Source: CAYWKU01 sp964459325
Lineage (GTDB): Bacteria > RBG-13-61-14 > CAYWKU01
Length of the DNA stretch: 64,000 bases
Assembly: GCA_964459325.1 (NCBI GenBank)
Contig: CAYWKU010000006.1
Span: 62,001 to 126,000, forward strand
Reading direction: 5' to 3'
Of the stretch, positions 62,545 to 64,000 are shown one piece after another; the first letter of the stretch is position 1; the number at the start of each line of letters is the position of its first letter. The position numbers were made by a program, and so were the translations under genes. Under the pieces are notes generated by a model that made no database searches, was not told the origin of the DNA, and saw only the letters and a list, made by a program, of their open reading frames with translations.

Positions 62545-62818
62545 CGGCGGCCAGGATTATGTCGCCCACCTGCAATTCGCCTGTGCGTCGCACGAGAACT
62601 ACGTCGATAAGGTCGTAGGTGTCGCTAAGGCTCTTTTCAAGGGCTTTCATTTCACCCTCGAGGTTTCCGGTATCCTCGAAAAGTATCCCCCGGGTCTTTC
62701 TGCCCTCCACCATCGGCTTCACGATGCCGAAATGCGCCACCACGCTGCCCGCGCCTTCGCGAGAGATGCTTTCGTAAATTTCCGCCTGGTTTATGGGTTC
62801 GGAAGCCAACCTTATCAT
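62545..62818 (-). CDS. moaE: Molybdopterin synthase catalytic subunit (MoaE-like), 5' part
   Basis: Residues 1-91 are visible: MIRLASEPINQAEIYESISR with GAGSVVAHFGIVKPMVEGRK, then ALEKSLSDTYDLIDVVLVRR and TGELQVGDIILAA, matching the MoaE pattern (GAVVxFxGxVR-like region, HRxGxLxxGE-like region written here as RRTGELQVGD). MoaE inserts sulfur into the cyclic precursor of molybdopterin. Here some usual catalytic Lys/His are not obvious, so a divergent function is possible. The rest lies beyond the gap, probably as at 62222-62394. Confidence 0.8.
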
Positions 62819-62891
62819 TTCTATCCTCCAAGCGCCTCTGTTTTCTTTAATGTCACCTTTTGGGTCGGTTGAAAAATTCTCGAAAAACGCT

Positions 62892-64000
62892 TCAGGAACT
62901 TTGTCTTCCCATCAAATAAAAGTAAGTAGTCGCCCAGCTTGCCGCCAGGACCGTTATTCCGAAAAGGAAGCTCCCCGCGCTCATCAACGCCCATCCGCTC
63001 ATTATGTTACCCACCACACAACCTATCGCGATAGATGCTCCGGCGCCGAGAATTATTCCGCCAAAGAAGGCGACAACCATTTCATCGGGAGGCCGTGGCG
63101 CGAACCGAAATTTTCCCGACATATTCGCGGAAAGAAACGCTCCCATCACCATAAAAATAACTACCAGAAGCTGCCACCACAATACTTTTTTCTCCGGCTT
63201 CCGCTTTTCCGTACTCGATATTTCTTCCATTTCACCCGTTAGTATTTTCGGTTCGTATCCCTCTTTGAACCATTTGTGTTGTACAGGGTACTCCGTTATC
63301 AGTACCTGTACATCCATAACGCCGTGTAACAACCCCAACGGATAATTCCTGCCCGATACATTGCATGATAAGTAAGCGAAGCACGCGAGTATCCCGATGG
63401 CGATGCCCGCCTGCCACGGTTTCCACGGACGAGTGAGGATACGCTCGAAGAACGGCTTGTCTTCGCGCACCGATAGAGTTTCATTCGGGGATGTCGGGGA
63501 TTTCTTTTTTTTCCGCAGTAAGACCGCCGTCAATATGGTAACGACGGCGATAATGAAGGCCAGCAGAGAGTATGGCAAGCCGGTAAGGGTGGAGAGGGTG
63601 ACCGGCCCTCCGGAAGCGCTTTTTATTACGTTGGTTTTCAACATTTCATTGAGGCCGTGAAGAGGGCCGTAAGCGACCGCCTGCACTCCCAGTGGAATGC
63701 CGACCAGGGCGGCCATTGTGTTCAAGTTCCCCTGCCCTGTCTTGAAAAGGCATCCACTTACACATCCGCCCGCCAACACTATTCCCGTTCCGAACAGAAT
63801 CCCGCCCACTATGTAGTTGGCCCAGATAAACGGGTTCGGATTCAGATTGACCAACCCGAGAAATTGCAGCAGGGCAAACCCCGGCATGCTGGTCACAATC
63901 ACCACCCCGATACCCCCCAGCTTGCGCCAGTCCCCGAACATGAAAGCTTCGCTGAACGATGAGGCGCCGCACAGGTCGCCTTTCTCGAGAAAGAAGCCGA
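62892..64000 (-). CDS. YeeE/YedE-family (DUF395) sulfur transporter, N-terminus beyond the window
   Basis: At least 369 residues; the reading frame continues to base 64000 without a start, the upstream part reading GFFLEKGDLCGASSFSEAF, typical of this family's N-terminus. About nine membrane helices. Conserved cysteines in GGCVSGCLFKTGQGN and AIGCVVGN, plus DLCGAS near the N-terminus, match the thiosulfate transporter TsuA, in which Cys relay the substrate. Probably imports thiosulfate or a related sulfur compound. 73 bp upstream of the moaE-like gene on the same strand. Confidence 0.92.
   Translation of the reverse strand, partial: GFFLEKGDLCGASSFSEAFMFGDWRKLGGIGVVIVTSMPGFALLQFLGLVNLNPNPFIWANYIVGGILFGTGIVLAGGCVSGCLFKTGQGNLNTMAALVGIPLGVQAVAYGPLHGLNEMLKTNVIKSASGGPVTLSTLTGLPYSLLAFIIAVVTILTAVLLRKKKKSPTSPNETLSVREDKPFFERILTRPWKPWQAGIAIGILACFAYLSCNVSGRNYPLGLLHGVMDVQVLITEYPVQHKWFKEGYEPKILTGEMEEISSTEKRKPEKKVLWWQLLVVIFMVMGAFLSANMSGKFRFAPRPPDEMVVAFFGGIILGAGASIAIGCVVGNIMSGWALMSAGSFLFGITVLAASWATTYFYLMGRQSS

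Overview
The window looks like a chromosomal stretch from an uncultured diderm (Gram-negative) bacterium. Most of it is GC-rich, and it carries lipoproteins, predicted outer-membrane barrels and a tripartite RND efflux pump. The phylum cannot be fixed from the sequence. The gene order ispE / spoVG / tRNA-Gln / prs / rplY / pth / hppA / rpsF / rpsR / rplI resembles the order in deltaproteobacterial (Desulfobacterota-like) lineages, and the roadblock, PATAN-like and TPR-cNMP signalling proteins fit such a background. It is a scaffold: a run of 100 N sits at 62445-62544 between partly duplicated sequence.

1-5 kb: the head of a dcw (division and cell wall) cluster on the minus strand (mraZ, a STAS protein, rsmH, an ftsL-like gene, a penicillin-binding protein). 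A consensus sigma-70 promoter and three 10-bp-phased MraZ boxes precede it. Upstream lie a SAM hydrolase-family gene and a roadblock protein fused to a ClpX-type zinc finger. 5-7 kb: a large PATAN-like/TPR protein whose promoter implies a leaderless mRNA. 7-14.5 kb: translation and housekeeping genes. 14.5-25.9 kb: a UPF0324 transporter with two tiny neighbours, enzymes of general metabolism, trmJ, a sirtuin, a lipoprotein hydrolase, a SagB-type oxidoreductase and a TPR-cNMP protein.

26-31 kb: two related predicted outer-membrane barrels, then a REP-type (Y1) transposase and an AT-rich PKD-like lipoprotein gene, bounded by three copies of one short repeat in alternating orientation. 31-34.5 kb: transaldolase and transketolase. 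34.6-50.4 kb: a cell-surface glycan locus. It has two GT2, one GT9 and two GT4 glycosyltransferases plus a GT4 remnant, a UDP-GlcNAc 2-epimerase, four type I phosphodiesterase-like (alkaline phosphatase superfamily) proteins, an APS kinase, a small ribbon-helix-helix protein and a membrane protein.

51-62 kb: a copper/silver stress locus that I consider the most interesting system here. A sigma-54-dependent response regulator and a membrane histidine kinase are divergent from two sigma-54 promoters. Each promoter is preceded by the perfect palindrome TGTAGAATATTCTACA. The promoters drive a set of small exported metal-binding-like proteins and a CusCBA-type efflux operon. Between them lies a potentially pseudoknotted structured element. 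62-64 kb: a moaE-like gene interrupted by the assembly gap, and a YeeE/YedE-family sulfur transporter cut by the window end. Short palindromic repeats are scattered across the window and in places form the ends of genes.
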